From Candidatus Pelagibacter sp. (lineage in GTDB: Bacteria; Pseudomonadota; Alphaproteobacteria; Pelagibacterales; Pelagibacteraceae), in NCBI GenBank assembly GCA_002704625.1, contig PAGZ01000021.1, positions 1 through 8,188 on the forward strand: 8,188 nt of DNA, read 5' to 3'. How positions within the stretch are numbered: the first letter of the stretch is position 1; each line of letters begins with the position of its first letter. The notes below the pieces were generated by a model. That model had not been told where the DNA came from. It ran no database searches and saw only the letters and a list, made by a program, of their open reading frames with translations. Shown piece by piece: positions 1 to 7,867 of the stretch. A program made the translations under genes and the position numbers.

Positions 1-1
1 T

Positions 2-724
2 AAAAATAAATCTATCGATGATTTAAAAGTTTTAAAAACAATAACTAATTCGATTAATAAAATAAAAATTAAAAACATATCGATTAAAATTGGGGACGTA
101 AGTTTATTCAAGCAGTTAATCGAGTCATTAAAGATACCAGAAAGATGGAGAATGAGATTAAAAAGACACTTTTGGCGACCACAATATTTTGAAGATTTGC
201 TCAATAGGCTAGAAACAAATTCTGACGTTGATCCTTCTACGGTCGAACTCGATAAGAAAAAGTTTTTTGAAATGCAGAATATTGATCAGAATAAAGAAGT
301 CGCAAACCGAAAAATTTCAGAAATTATATCTAGATTTGATAGAAAAATTAAAGATCCAAGATCATTTAAAGAAAACAAAAAAACAGTAAAAATTATTAAA
401 GAATTTTTAAAAATTAATTGTCCTTTAGACAAATTAGAAAAAACATTAAATAATTTTATTAACAAAAATCAATTAAGCAAAAGTGTTTTTAAAGATCTAT
501 CAAGTTTGAAAAATTTATCTAGGTTAAATTCTAAAATGGTTTTTTCTACAAATTTTGGCAGAGATATCGAGTACTATTCTGGAGTAGTATTTGAGATATA
601 TAATTCTTCAAAAAAAGAGATTGCAAGAGGTGGTAGATACGACGGTTTATTGAAGAGTCTCGGATCTAAGAAAAATATTTCTGCAGTAGGTGCTGCAATT
701 AATTTAAATAATTTAAATAAATGA
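2..724 (+). CDS. hisZ: HisZ, ATP phosphoribosyltransferase regulatory subunit (5' truncated by window edge)
   Basis: The reading frame is open from base 2 and has no start in the window, so only the C-terminal 240 or so residues are present. HisZ is a catalytically inactive paralogue of histidyl-tRNA synthetase. It binds short-form HisG to make the active enzyme of the first histidine step and carries feedback control. Visible marks are a GDVSLF stretch followed by RWRMRLKRHFWRP, as in alphaproteobacterial HisZ; IEYYSGVVFE, the counterpart of the histidine-binding strand; and class II synthetase motif 3 as ARGGRYDGLL. The protein ends about 25 residues after motif 3, so the anticodon-binding domain of a true HisS is missing. 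This, with hisG directly after it, favours HisZ over HisS. The stop overlaps the hisG start as ATGA, suggesting translational coupling. An internal ATG at 152 is not the start, because conserved sequence lies upstream of it. Confidence 0.9.
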   Translation, partial: KNKSIDDLKVLKTITNSINKIKIKNISIKIGDVSLFKQLIESLKIPERWRMRLKRHFWRPQYFEDLLNRLETNSDVDPSTVELDKKKFFEMQNIDQNKEVANRKISEIISRFDRKIKDPRSFKENKKTVKIIKEFLKINCPLDKLEKTLNNFINKNQLSKSVFKDLSSLKNLSRLNSKMVFSTNFGRDIEYYSGVVFEIYNSSKKEIARGGRYDGLLKSLGSKKNISAVGAAINLNNLNK

Positions 725-1401
725 AAAATTTAATAACTATAGGATTACCAAGTAAAGGCAGATTAAAAGAAAACTCAATAAATTTTTTTGAGAAAAATAA
801 TTTAAAGCCTTCTTCTAATGGTGGTGAAAGAAATTATTTTGCACAAATTAATAATATGCCTAATATACAAGTAATTTATTTACATGCTAAAGAAATAATT
901 CAAAGACTTGCTGATGGAACGTTAGATATTGGAATATCGGGATTGGATCTATTAATGGAGTCACAAATTTATTTAAAGAAAAAAATTGAAGTCAAAAAAA
1001 AATTAAACTTCGGTTTTGCAAAAGTTGTTATTGCTATCCCAGATGAATGGATTGATGTTCAAACCGTTGCTGATTTGGAAGAAGTATCTTTTGATTTTAG
1101 AGCAAAGAAAAATACTCGGTTACGTGTAGCAACAAAATATCCGAATCTTACAAATAACTTTCTTTTTTCAAAAGGGATTACCCAGTACAAATTGGTTTCA
1201 AGTCTTGGGGCAACCGAAACATATCCATTTATTGGTTCCTCAGAAATTATAACTGATATCACTTCCACCGGTAAAACTTTACAAGATAATAATTTAAGAA
1301 TTCTTAAGGATGGAATGATATTAGAATCCCAAGCATGCATATTATTTTCAAAAGCAAGATATAATAAAATTAAATCACTCTTAAATTCTCTAAAGTTTTA
1401 A
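721..1401 (+). CDS. hisG: ATP phosphoribosyltransferase catalytic subunit, short form
   Basis: HisG joins ATP and PRPP to give N1-(5-phosphoribosyl)-ATP, the committed step of histidine synthesis, in the cytoplasm. At 226 residues it is the short form, lacking the C-terminal regulatory ACT-like domain of long HisG, and so expected to need HisZ, which is encoded just upstream. Family marks are the N-terminal GLPSKGRL, the GISGLDLLME segment of the periplasmic-binding-protein-like fold, and the PRPP-binding stretch near residues 176-190 (SSEIITDITSTGKTL), followed by NNLRIL and ESQACIL. The ATG sits inside the hisZ stop (4-base overlap), and no separate Shine-Dalgarno is evident, consistent with coupled translation. 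A run of nine A occurs at 994-1002 inside the gene, but the frame is intact. Confidence 0.96.
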   Translation: MKNLITIGLPSKGRLKENSINFFEKNNLKPSSNGGERNYFAQINNMPNIQVIYLHAKEIIQRLADGTLDIGISGLDLLMESQIYLKKKIEVKKKLNFGFAKVVIAIPDEWIDVQTVADLEEVSFDFRAKKNTRLRVATKYPNLTNNFLFSKGITQYKLVSSLGATETYPFIGSSEIITDITSTGKTLQDNNLRILKDGMILESQACILFSKARYNKIKSLLNSLKF

Positions 1402-2159
1402 TGAAAAAATGTTTTTTACATATAGGTAATTTTAAGACTGGCAGCACATCTATACAAAAGTTTTTGTATATAAATAGCAACAAACTTGGCTTACATAGTA
1501 TTCATCCAGTTTATTATGAGAATTGGTTTGGTGAAACAATAAATCATTATAATTTGTATAAAAATTTTTATGAGGAAGATTTAAAAGAAATCAAAGAATT
1601 TTTCTCAAAAATCGATAATGATAAAAATATAATTTTAAGCTCAGAATATTTTTCATCTTTTTCAAATGATCTTAATAAAATAAAATTTTTGAAAGAAACA
1701 ATTGAAGGATTCGGTTATAAACTGATAATAATATTTTATTATAGAAAAGACAGTGACTCTTTATATTCTTTGTATTCAGAAATACTGAAACAAAGACACA
1801 CTACTGAAATTGAAAATGTATTTAAATTTAAGAAAAAAGTTTTTAAATATGGCTATTATTTTGTCGATAAAAAATCCAAAAATTGGTATGTAAATTCAAA
1901 ATATTTTTTAGATTACAAAGCGGTTTGTGAAATATGGAAAAAATTTTTTAAAGATGATTTTCATTCAATTGAATGTAAATTTGAAAATAACAACACTATT
2001 TTTAATGATTTACTTAAAATTTTAGGTATAGGAAATCCATTAGAGTTTAAAATACCTTCTAAAAAAAATGTAACAACTAAGATAAAATTTTGGAAATTAA
2101 AAAGAATATTTTTTTATTTTTATTTAAAATACCATGGAAATAAATTTTACAAAAAATAA
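1401..2159 (+). CDS. Sulfotransferase-like protein (PAPS-dependent family)
   Basis: A 252-residue protein resembling bacterial sulfotransferases, which move a sulfuryl group from PAPS to a sugar, lipid or other acceptor. Near the N-terminus HIGNFKTGSTSIQ (residues 7-19) matches the 5'-phosphosulfate-binding loop HIGxxKTGTTSIQ, with K12 in the catalytic lysine place. In the middle, a beta-strand then FYYRKDSDSLYSLYSE (112-127) matches the 3'-phosphate-binding segment, with R115 and S123 at the usual R-x7-S spacing. Residues 171-211 (a DY..VCEIWKKFF stretch, then a predicted ECKFE strand and FNDLLKILGI) fit the C-terminal part of the family. The C-terminus is rich in Lys and aromatics. The ATG overlaps the hisG TAA by one base, so it is probably co-transcribed with hisZG although nothing links it to histidine. 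The acceptor is unknown. It ends 2 bases from the convergent methyltransferase gene. Confidence 0.72.
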   Translation: MKKCFLHIGNFKTGSTSIQKFLYINSNKLGLHSIHPVYYENWFGETINHYNLYKNFYEEDLKEIKEFFSKIDNDKNIILSSEYFSSFSNDLNKIKFLKETIEGFGYKLIIIFYYRKDSDSLYSLYSEILKQRHTTEIENVFKFKKKVFKYGYYFVDKKSKNWYVNSKYFLDYKAVCEIWKKFFKDDFHSIECKFENNNTIFNDLLKILGIGNPLEFKIPSKKNVTTKIKFWKLKRIFFYFYLKYHGNKFYKK

Positions 2160-2161
2160 TG

Positions 2162-2803
2162 TTAGGTATTAATAGAATTTTTCCAATCTTGATAAAGTTT
2201 CGTTAAATCCAAATTTTTATAGTGAAAAATATTTTTAAAGCTCATTTTATAAAAATCATCTATTATAAAATTGTTATAATTCTTCATTAAAGTTTCATAT
2301 TGACTCTTATTTCTAATATATTTTCCTCTATCAAGTTTCAGCATTATAGTATTTATAATTTTATTGTTATCGTATATGGGATCAACAGACAGAAAAATAC
2401 TCTCCCTAAATTCATTAATGAATTCATTTGTATTTTCTACAGTTTTGTCATCAAGATGATGTATTGCTCCATTAATAAATATAAAATTAGGATTAAAATT
2501 TTTAAATTTTTTTATAGATTCTTTTTGATTTAAATCTAATTTTAAAAATTTGTAGTTTTGCCATTTTTTTTCGGAAAAATTAATATATTTATCACTACTA
2601 TCTACTCCTAAATAGTCACCTATATAGTTTTTTATAAAATTTAATATGTAGCTATCCCCGCAACATAAATCTAAAACTCTCAAATTTTTTACCTCTAACT
2701 TTGAAAATATATATTTAATAAAATCATATTCACTGTAGTTTGCTCTTACTGACTTTTGGTATATTCTATAAAGAAGAGGATATTTTAATATTTGCTCAAT
2801 CAT
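2162..2803 (-). CDS. Class I SAM-dependent methyltransferase
   Basis: A 213-residue soluble protein with a Rossmann methyltransferase core. Motif I is VLDLCCGDSYIL (43-54). The acidic residue after strand 2 is D68 in GVDSSDKYI, and LDL (89-91) follows strand 3. Motif IV is FIFINGAIHHLDD (108-119), where the IHHL signature is common in methyltransferase 11/23-type enzymes. Downstream, DPIYDNNKIINTIM and DRGKYIRNKSQY suggest a small-molecule or lipid/sugar methyltransferase whose later region shapes the acceptor site. No signal peptide or membrane span is seen. The ATG at 2803 is the only reasonable start, since the next in-frame Met lies far inside the fold. The gene is convergent with the sulfotransferase-like gene (2-base gap) and divergent from the glycosyltransferase gene (48-base gap). 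The substrate cannot be told from sequence. A role in modifying a glycan or lipid is inferred from the neighbours only. Confidence 0.8.
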   Translation of the reverse strand: MIEQILKYPLLYRIYQKSVRANYSEYDFIKYIFSKLEVKNLRVLDLCCGDSYILNFIKNYIGDYLGVDSSDKYINFSEKKWQNYKFLKLDLNQKESIKKFKNFNPNFIFINGAIHHLDDKTVENTNEFINEFRESIFLSVDPIYDNNKIINTIMLKLDRGKYIRNKSQYETLMKNYNNFIIDDFYKMSFKNIFHYKNLDLTKLYQDWKNSINT

Positions 2804-2826
2804 ATTTGAATTTAGATAGCTTTTAT

Positions 2827-2845
2827 AACTTATTTTTTATAAGTT
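2827..2845. repeat. Perfect inverted repeat in the divergent intergenic gap
   Basis: AACTTA (2827-2832) and TAAGTT (2840-2845) are exact reverse complements around a 7-base A/T loop. They sit in the 48-base gap between the divergent methyltransferase and glycosyltransferase starts. A TATAAC hexamer at 2824-2829 could be a -10 for the + strand gene, which would place the repeat near the transcription start. It may be an operator or a leader hairpin. In sequence this AT-rich, a 6-base arm match can also arise by chance. No clear -35 partner was found. Confidence 0.3.
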
Positions 2846-2851
2846 TTAATT

Positions 2852-3586
2852 ATGATTAAATCATTATCAATTATCATACCTTTTTACAATGAAGAAAAAA
2901 GAATACAAAAAGCATTCCAAGAAATAGACAATTTTTTACTTAAAAAAAATTGTAAAATAGAAATAATTTTTGTGAACGATGGTAGTGACGATAATTCAAA
3001 AAGTTTAATAGAAAATTATATAAAATTAAAAAATTCTAATAATGATTTATTTAGGTTGATATCTTACAAAAAAAATAAAGGTAAGGGTTATGCACTGAAA
3101 CAGGGGGTTTTACAGTCTAAACTAGATTGGGTATTAACAACTGACATTGATTTTTCTGTTCCTTTATTTCAAATTTTAAAATGGGAAAATGAAAATATGA
3201 TAAATAATAATTACAATGTTTATTTTGGATCTAGACAACATACTCAGTCTGAAGTTAATTCAAAATTTTACAGAGAATTCATGGGTTTAGTGATGCGAAT
3301 AATCATCAATCTTCTACTTGGTATTAAAATTAAGGATACTCAATGTGGCTTCAAACTCTATGAGGCAAAAACAGGAAAATTATTATTTAATGAACTCGAG
3401 ATTGATGGGTTTGAACACGATCTTTCAATCGTTTTAAGTTTAAAAAAAAACAATCTTAAAATGCTAGAATTACCGGTAACATGGATACACAAAGATAATA
3501 GCAAGTTAAATATTTTGATTGATCCTATTAAAATGATTTTTGGAATCTTTATTTTAATGATTAAAAGGTTTTTTAGACTAAAGTAA
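2852..3586 (+). CDS. Family 2 glycosyltransferase, polyprenyl/dolichyl-phosphate glucosyltransferase-like
   Basis: A 244-residue GT2 (GT-A fold) enzyme that probably transfers a hexose from a nucleotide sugar to a polyprenyl phosphate on the cytoplasmic face of the membrane. Motifs in order are SIIIPFYNEEKRI (6-18), FVNDGSDDNS (40-49), NKGKGYALKQG (75-85), the metal-binding DxD as TTDIDFSVP (96-104, D98/D100), GSRQ (126-129), DTQCGFKLY (162-170), FEHDLSIV (187-194), and LPVTWIHKDNSKLN (207-220). The DxD followed by FSVP, plus the DTQCGFKLY and LPVTW blocks, resemble ALG5-type dolichyl-phosphate beta-glucosyltransferases more than generic GT2 enzymes. The C-terminal 25 residues are hydrophobic then basic, possibly a membrane-associated helix, but there is no GtrA-like or multi-span extension. 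The start has no clear Shine-Dalgarno. The 3' end overlaps the convergent membrane-protein gene by 9 bases. The sugar (Glc, Man or other) is not decidable here. Confidence 0.85.
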   Translation: MIKSLSIIIPFYNEEKRIQKAFQEIDNFLLKKNCKIEIIFVNDGSDDNSKSLIENYIKLKNSNNDLFRLISYKKNKGKGYALKQGVLQSKLDWVLTTDIDFSVPLFQILKWENENMINNNYNVYFGSRQHTQSEVNSKFYREFMGLVMRIIINLLLGIKIKDTQCGFKLYEAKTGKLLFNELEIDGFEHDLSIVLSLKKNNLKMLELPVTWIHKDNSKLNILIDPIKMIFGIFILMIKRFFRLK

Positions 3587-4891
3587 ATTCTGATAATAAA
3601 TATTTGCAGATAGTAAAAAGAACAGATAATAAAAATAAAGAGCAAATATGCTTTTAAAGTTTATTATAAAATTTTTTGAAAAGAATGCAAAAATAAATAT
3701 TAATATAAGTGGATCATAATATTCTTGCATTATAGGCAATATAAAAATTGAGGTTACTAAAAAATATAATATAAGCAACAAATCTTTTTTATTTTCATTA
3801 AAAAAAATTAACAAAATAAAAAAACTAAATAAAAATATTATATAAGTAAAAATTTCTTGAAATAAAATATTATTAAATAAAATAACTGCAACCCTATGAG
3901 TTATTCCTCTACCAAAATCATAATAAGTTAAACCAAAATCATTAAATAGAAACAGTATAATCAAATAAAAAATAAATATTAAAAAGCAAACTTTATTGAA
4001 ATTAGACTTAAAAAAATCTTTAATAATTATTTCCACTCTTTTTTCTTTGAAAAAAATTAATGGAAATAAATAAAATGCGATTATAGAAATAACATATCCC
4101 GGATGTATAAAGTGAAATGCCTGACCAACATATCTTAAATCTTTGTCAACAGTGGGTATAATGCTTCCCCAAATATTTATTAAATAGATAAAAGGTAGAG
4201 AAAAAATTAAAAAAAGAATAATAGAAAATATTTTGTAAGCTAAACTTTTTTCTTTAAGCAATATCGTGCCAAAACATATAAGAGGTACTATAAGTAACTT
4301 ATGATCAAAGTAAACGCAAAGAGAACTAAAGAGAATTAAAAAAAAATATAATGCAGGTTTTATATTTTTTTTGTTTAAAGGATTATCAAATAGTATTTGT
4401 AAGAATATAAAGGAAATCAATAATGATATTAAACCATAATTTTCTTCTAGACCCCAATAAGAACTAGTTCTGAAATATGGACTAAATAAAACTATACTGG
4501 TAATTAATAAACACAGAGTTAAATCAATTTTTTTAAATTTTTTTCTAATAAAATAATAAAAAAGAACTGGAAGTATTAATGAAAAGATAAAAATACTTAT
4601 CAGAAACTCTGACTTACTATTTACAAATGGGTTAAATATTTTGTTTAAAATATAAAGTAATGGTGTGCGGCTAGATTTATAAACATCGAGATCTCCGCCT
4701 GCGGTTAGTCCTATAGCTTCAATGATGCCATTATTTAAAAATGTATTAAGACTTTTCCAAACATTTGAAAAATCACCGCTATAAGATCCAGCTCCAGCCG
4801 AATTTTCCTCTAAATAAAATCCTAAAAAAAATAAGAAAATTGAAAAAATTATCAATAAAATAGATATTAAATTGTAATTTCTTAAAGACAT
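3578..4891 (-). CDS. Polytopic membrane protein, candidate GT-C glycosyltransferase
   Basis: A 437-residue integral membrane protein with about 12-13 predicted hydrophobic spans. The first is at residues 8-25, followed by a long polar loop to about 95, then dense spans to the C-terminus. This layout matches GT-C enzymes, which use polyprenyl-phosphate sugars outside the cytoplasmic membrane. GT-C proteins typically carry an acidic catalytic residue in the first loop. Here the candidate is D40 in AGSYSGDF, with acidic residues also at E149/E150 in SSYWGLEENYGL, where many GT-C proteins have a second acidic site. Other polar islands are SSRTPLLYIL (73-82), GRGITHR (327-333) and LPIMQEYYDP (385-394). 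No confident family was recognised, and a flippase or polymerase cannot be excluded. It lies between the groESL terminator and the convergent GT2 gene, overlapping the latter by 9 bases. No Shine-Dalgarno is evident. Codon use is extremely AT-rich. Confidence 0.6.
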   Translation of the reverse strand: MSLRNYNLISILLIIFSIFLFFLGFYLEENSAGAGSYSGDFSNVWKSLNTFLNNGIIEAIGLTAGGDLDVYKSSRTPLLYILNKIFNPFVNSKSEFLISIFIFSLILPVLFYYFIRKKFKKIDLTLCLLITSIVLFSPYFRTSSYWGLEENYGLISLLISFIFLQILFDNPLNKKNIKPALYFFLILFSSLCVYFDHKLLIVPLICFGTILLKEKSLAYKIFSIILFLIFSLPFIYLINIWGSIIPTVDKDLRYVGQAFHFIHPGYVISIIAFYLFPLIFFKEKRVEIIIKDFFKSNFNKVCFLIFIFYLIILFLFNDFGLTYYDFGRGITHRVAVILFNNILFQEIFTYIIFLFSFFILLIFFNENKKDLLLILYFLVTSIFILPIMQEYYDPLILIFIFAFFSKNFIINFKSIFALYFYYLFFLLSANIYYQNLL

Positions 4892-4930
4892 TTTTAAACT
4901 TTATATACTTTTTAGAATAAAAAAACTTAA

Positions 4931-4936
4931 ATTATA
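4931..4936 (-). promoter_or_regulatory. Candidate -10 box for the membrane-protein gene
   Basis: On the - strand, positions 4936 to 4931 read TATAAT, about 40 bases before the ATG of the membrane-protein gene and just past the groEL terminator. Because that terminator should stop groESL transcription, this gene needs its own start site in the 4892-4945 gap. No good -35 at 16-18 bases was seen, and the gap is so AT-rich that a TATAAT match is weak evidence. Confidence 0.25.
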
Positions 4937-4937
4937 T

Positions 4938-4963
4938 AAAAAAAAAGGCCGCAAAAGCGGCCT
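4938..4963 (-). terminator. Rho-independent terminator of groESL
   Basis: AGGCCGC (4946-4952) and GCGGCCT (4957-4963) form a 7-base-pair, almost all G/C stem with a 4-base loop. Read on the - strand it is followed by nine T (complement of the A run 4938-4946), the classic form. It starts 24 bases past the groEL stop. On the + strand the stem is followed by CTTTTAATTTT, so weaker termination in that direction is possible, but no + strand gene leads into it. It separates groESL from the membrane-protein gene on the same strand. Confidence 0.92.
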
Positions 4964-4987
4964 CTTTTAATTTTATATTTTTTGGGG

Positions 4988-6640
<1,653 letters not shown>

Positions 6641-6646
6641 TTAGAT

Positions 6647-6653
6647 CTCCTTT
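6647..6653 (-). promoter_or_regulatory. Ribosome binding site of groEL
   Basis: AAAGGAG on the - strand lies 6 bases before the groEL ATG, within the 19-base groES-groEL gap. It is one of only two strong Shine-Dalgarno sites in the window; the other serves groES. Confidence 0.85.
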
Positions 6654-6659
6654 AATAAT

Positions 6660-6953
6660 TTATTTACTTTTTGAAACTCCCATAATGTCAGACTCTTTCA
6701 TTATACTATATTCTTTTCCATCTATTTTCACTTCGGTTCCAGACCATTTTCCAAACAAAACTCTGTCTCCAATTTTTACGTCCATTTTTATAATTTTTCC
6801 ATCTTCTGTTTTGGAACCAGGCCCGACAGCAACAACTTCACCTTCCTGAGGTTTTTCTTTTGCAGTGTCAGGTATAATAATCCCACCTTTAGTTTTTTCC
6901 TCACTATCTAGCACTTTAATAAGCACTCTATCGTGTAGCGGTCTAAATTTCAT
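6660..6953 (-). CDS. groES: Co-chaperonin GroES (Hsp10)
   Basis: A 97-residue GroES, the heptameric lid that closes the GroEL chamber. It begins [14 protein letters not shown], carries the mobile loop (about residues 17-33, [17 protein letters not shown]) with the GGIIIP contact to GroEL, then [10 protein letters not shown], the [15 protein letters not shown] strand, and ends with a [12 protein letters not shown] block. Its length is standard for the family. The start is supported by AGGAG on the - strand at 6959-6963. It is the first gene of the groESL operon and is divergent from the HAD-family gene across a 101-base gap holding the likely promoter. Confidence 0.98.
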   Translation of the reverse strand: MKFRPLHDRVLIKVLDSEEKTKGGIIIPDTAKEKPQEGEVVAVGPGSKTEDGKIIKMDVKIGDRVLFGKWSGTEVKIDGKEYSIMKESDIMGVSKSK

Positions 6954-6958
6954 GAAAA

Positions 6959-6963
6959 CTCCT
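6959..6963 (-). promoter_or_regulatory. Ribosome binding site of groES
   Basis: AGGAG on the - strand, 5 bases before the groES ATG, fixes that start. It contrasts with the weak or absent Shine-Dalgarno sites before most genes here. Confidence 0.8.
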
Positions 6964-6983
6964 ATAATTTATAATAAGGTGAA

Positions 6984-7011
6984 ATATGGTATGTATTTAG
7001 AATTTTGCAAG
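6984..7011 (-). promoter_or_regulatory. Candidate heat-shock (RpoH/sigma-32-like) promoter of groESL
   Basis: On the - strand, CTTGCAA (7011 to 7005) is followed after 14 bases by ACCATAT (6990 to 6984). This resembles the E. coli sigma-32 pattern CTTGAAA then CCCATnT with 13-15 bases between. It would give a leader of roughly 25 bases before the groES Shine-Dalgarno. No CIRCE element (TTAGCACTC-N9-GAGTGCTAA) occurs in the gap, so HrcA control is not supported and RpoH control is the simpler reading. The match is by eye and imperfect. Confidence 0.45.
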
Positions 7012-7054
7012 AGTATGATAAAAAAAAATTTGTCAAAAAAAGCTTGAATTTCCA

Positions 7055-7867
7055 ATGAAAATTAAAAAATTAGAGCATCTTTCCGAAATTTTTCATAAAT
7101 ACGATGCATTTGTAATCGATTTATGGGGAGTAATGCATAATGGAGTAAATTTATATAACTCTGCAGTTAACGCCGTAAGGGAACTCCAATCAAATGGAAA
7201 AAGAATTGTTTTTTTATCAAACGCGCCTAGACCAACAAAGAAAGTAGTTGAATTTTTAAAGAAGTTGAAAATGGAGGACAAGTTCCTTAGAAACGTTTTT
7301 ACCTCAGGCGAAGCAGCACTGAATTCACTTAAACAAAATAAATTTGGTAAAAAATTTTTTCACCTTGGCCCTCAAAGGGATGACTCTTTATTTATAGATG
7401 TAAAAGAAAACAAAACTACTCTAGAAGAAAGTGACTTTATACTGTGTACGGGACTTTTTGATGAAGAAAGTGAAAATTTACAGTTTTATAAAGATTTATT
7501 AAAAAATTATATAAATAAAAAATTAGTTTGCACCAATCCCGATCTAATTGTTCATAGAGGCGGTGAAGAAGAATATTGTGCTGGAAAAATAGCTGAAATT
7601 TTTGAAAATCTAGGTGGGAAAGTAATATATTTTGGTAAGCCTCATAAAGAAGTTTATCTTTCCTGTTTAAAAACAAATCAAAAAACTTTAGTAATTGGAG
7701 ATAATCTTAGAACAGATATTAAAGGTGCAAACAATATGAAACTAGATTCAATATTTATAACTAGTGGCGTACATAAATCAAAAACAATAAATGAAAATCT
7801 AATGGAAAAGTTATTGGCCGAACACAAAGTATCAGCTAATTACTTTCAAAAAGAATTAACCTGGTAG
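7055..7867 (+). CDS. HAD-superfamily IIA hydrolase-like protein
   Basis: A 270-residue protein of the HAD subfamily IIA group, related to NagD/PGP-type sugar- or nucleotide-phosphate phosphatases and probably the TIGR01459-type alphaproteobacterial family. Motif I is VIDLWGVMHNG (20-30) with nucleophile D22. The position two residues later, usually Asp (general acid/base), is W24. Motif II is FLSNAPRP (53-60) with S55. The cap carries CTNPDLIVHRGG (159-170), the motif III lysine is K195 in YFGKPHKE, and motif IV is VIGDNLRTDIKGA (213-225) with D216 and D221. The physiological substrate is unknown. The gene has no clear Shine-Dalgarno. It abuts ribF with no gap (TAGATG), so the two are probably co-transcribed, divergently from groESL. 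A link to flavin or other cofactor phosphate chemistry is possible but inferred only from that adjacency. Confidence 0.88.
   Translation: MKIKKLEHLSEIFHKYDAFVIDLWGVMHNGVNLYNSAVNAVRELQSNGKRIVFLSNAPRPTKKVVEFLKKLKMEDKFLRNVFTSGEAALNSLKQNKFGKKFFHLGPQRDDSLFIDVKENKTTLEESDFILCTGLFDEESENLQFYKDLLKNYINKKLVCTNPDLIVHRGGEEEYCAGKIAEIFENLGGKVIYFGKPHKEVYLSCLKTNQKTLVIGDNLRTDIKGANNMKLDSIFITSGVHKSKTINENLMEKLLAEHKVSANYFQKELTW

Noticed and set aside
2..724. Histidyl-tRNA synthetase (hisS) as the identity of the first gene
   Set aside because: The protein ends shortly after class II motif 3, so the anticodon-binding domain is missing, and a HisZ-type RLKRHFWRP block and adjacent short-form hisG are present.
994..1002. 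Nine-A runs inside hisG (994-1002) and GT2 (3442-3450) as phase-variation tracts
   Set aside because: Both frames are intact, and such runs are expected at this A/T content. hisG is not a plausible phase-variable gene.
1059..1340. Open frame of 93 codons on the - strand opposite hisG
   Set aside because: It is a shadow of the hisG coding frame, with no supporting motif or translation signal.
3358..3645. Open frame of 95 codons on the - strand across the GT2 3' end
   Set aside because: It overlaps two well-supported genes. Its hydrophobic look reflects AT-rich codons read backwards.
7031..7036. Perfect TTGACA on the - strand as a sigma-70 -35 for groESL
   Set aside because: No acceptable -10 hexamer lies 16-18 bases downstream. 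The nearest T/A-rich hexamers are at 10-12 bases.
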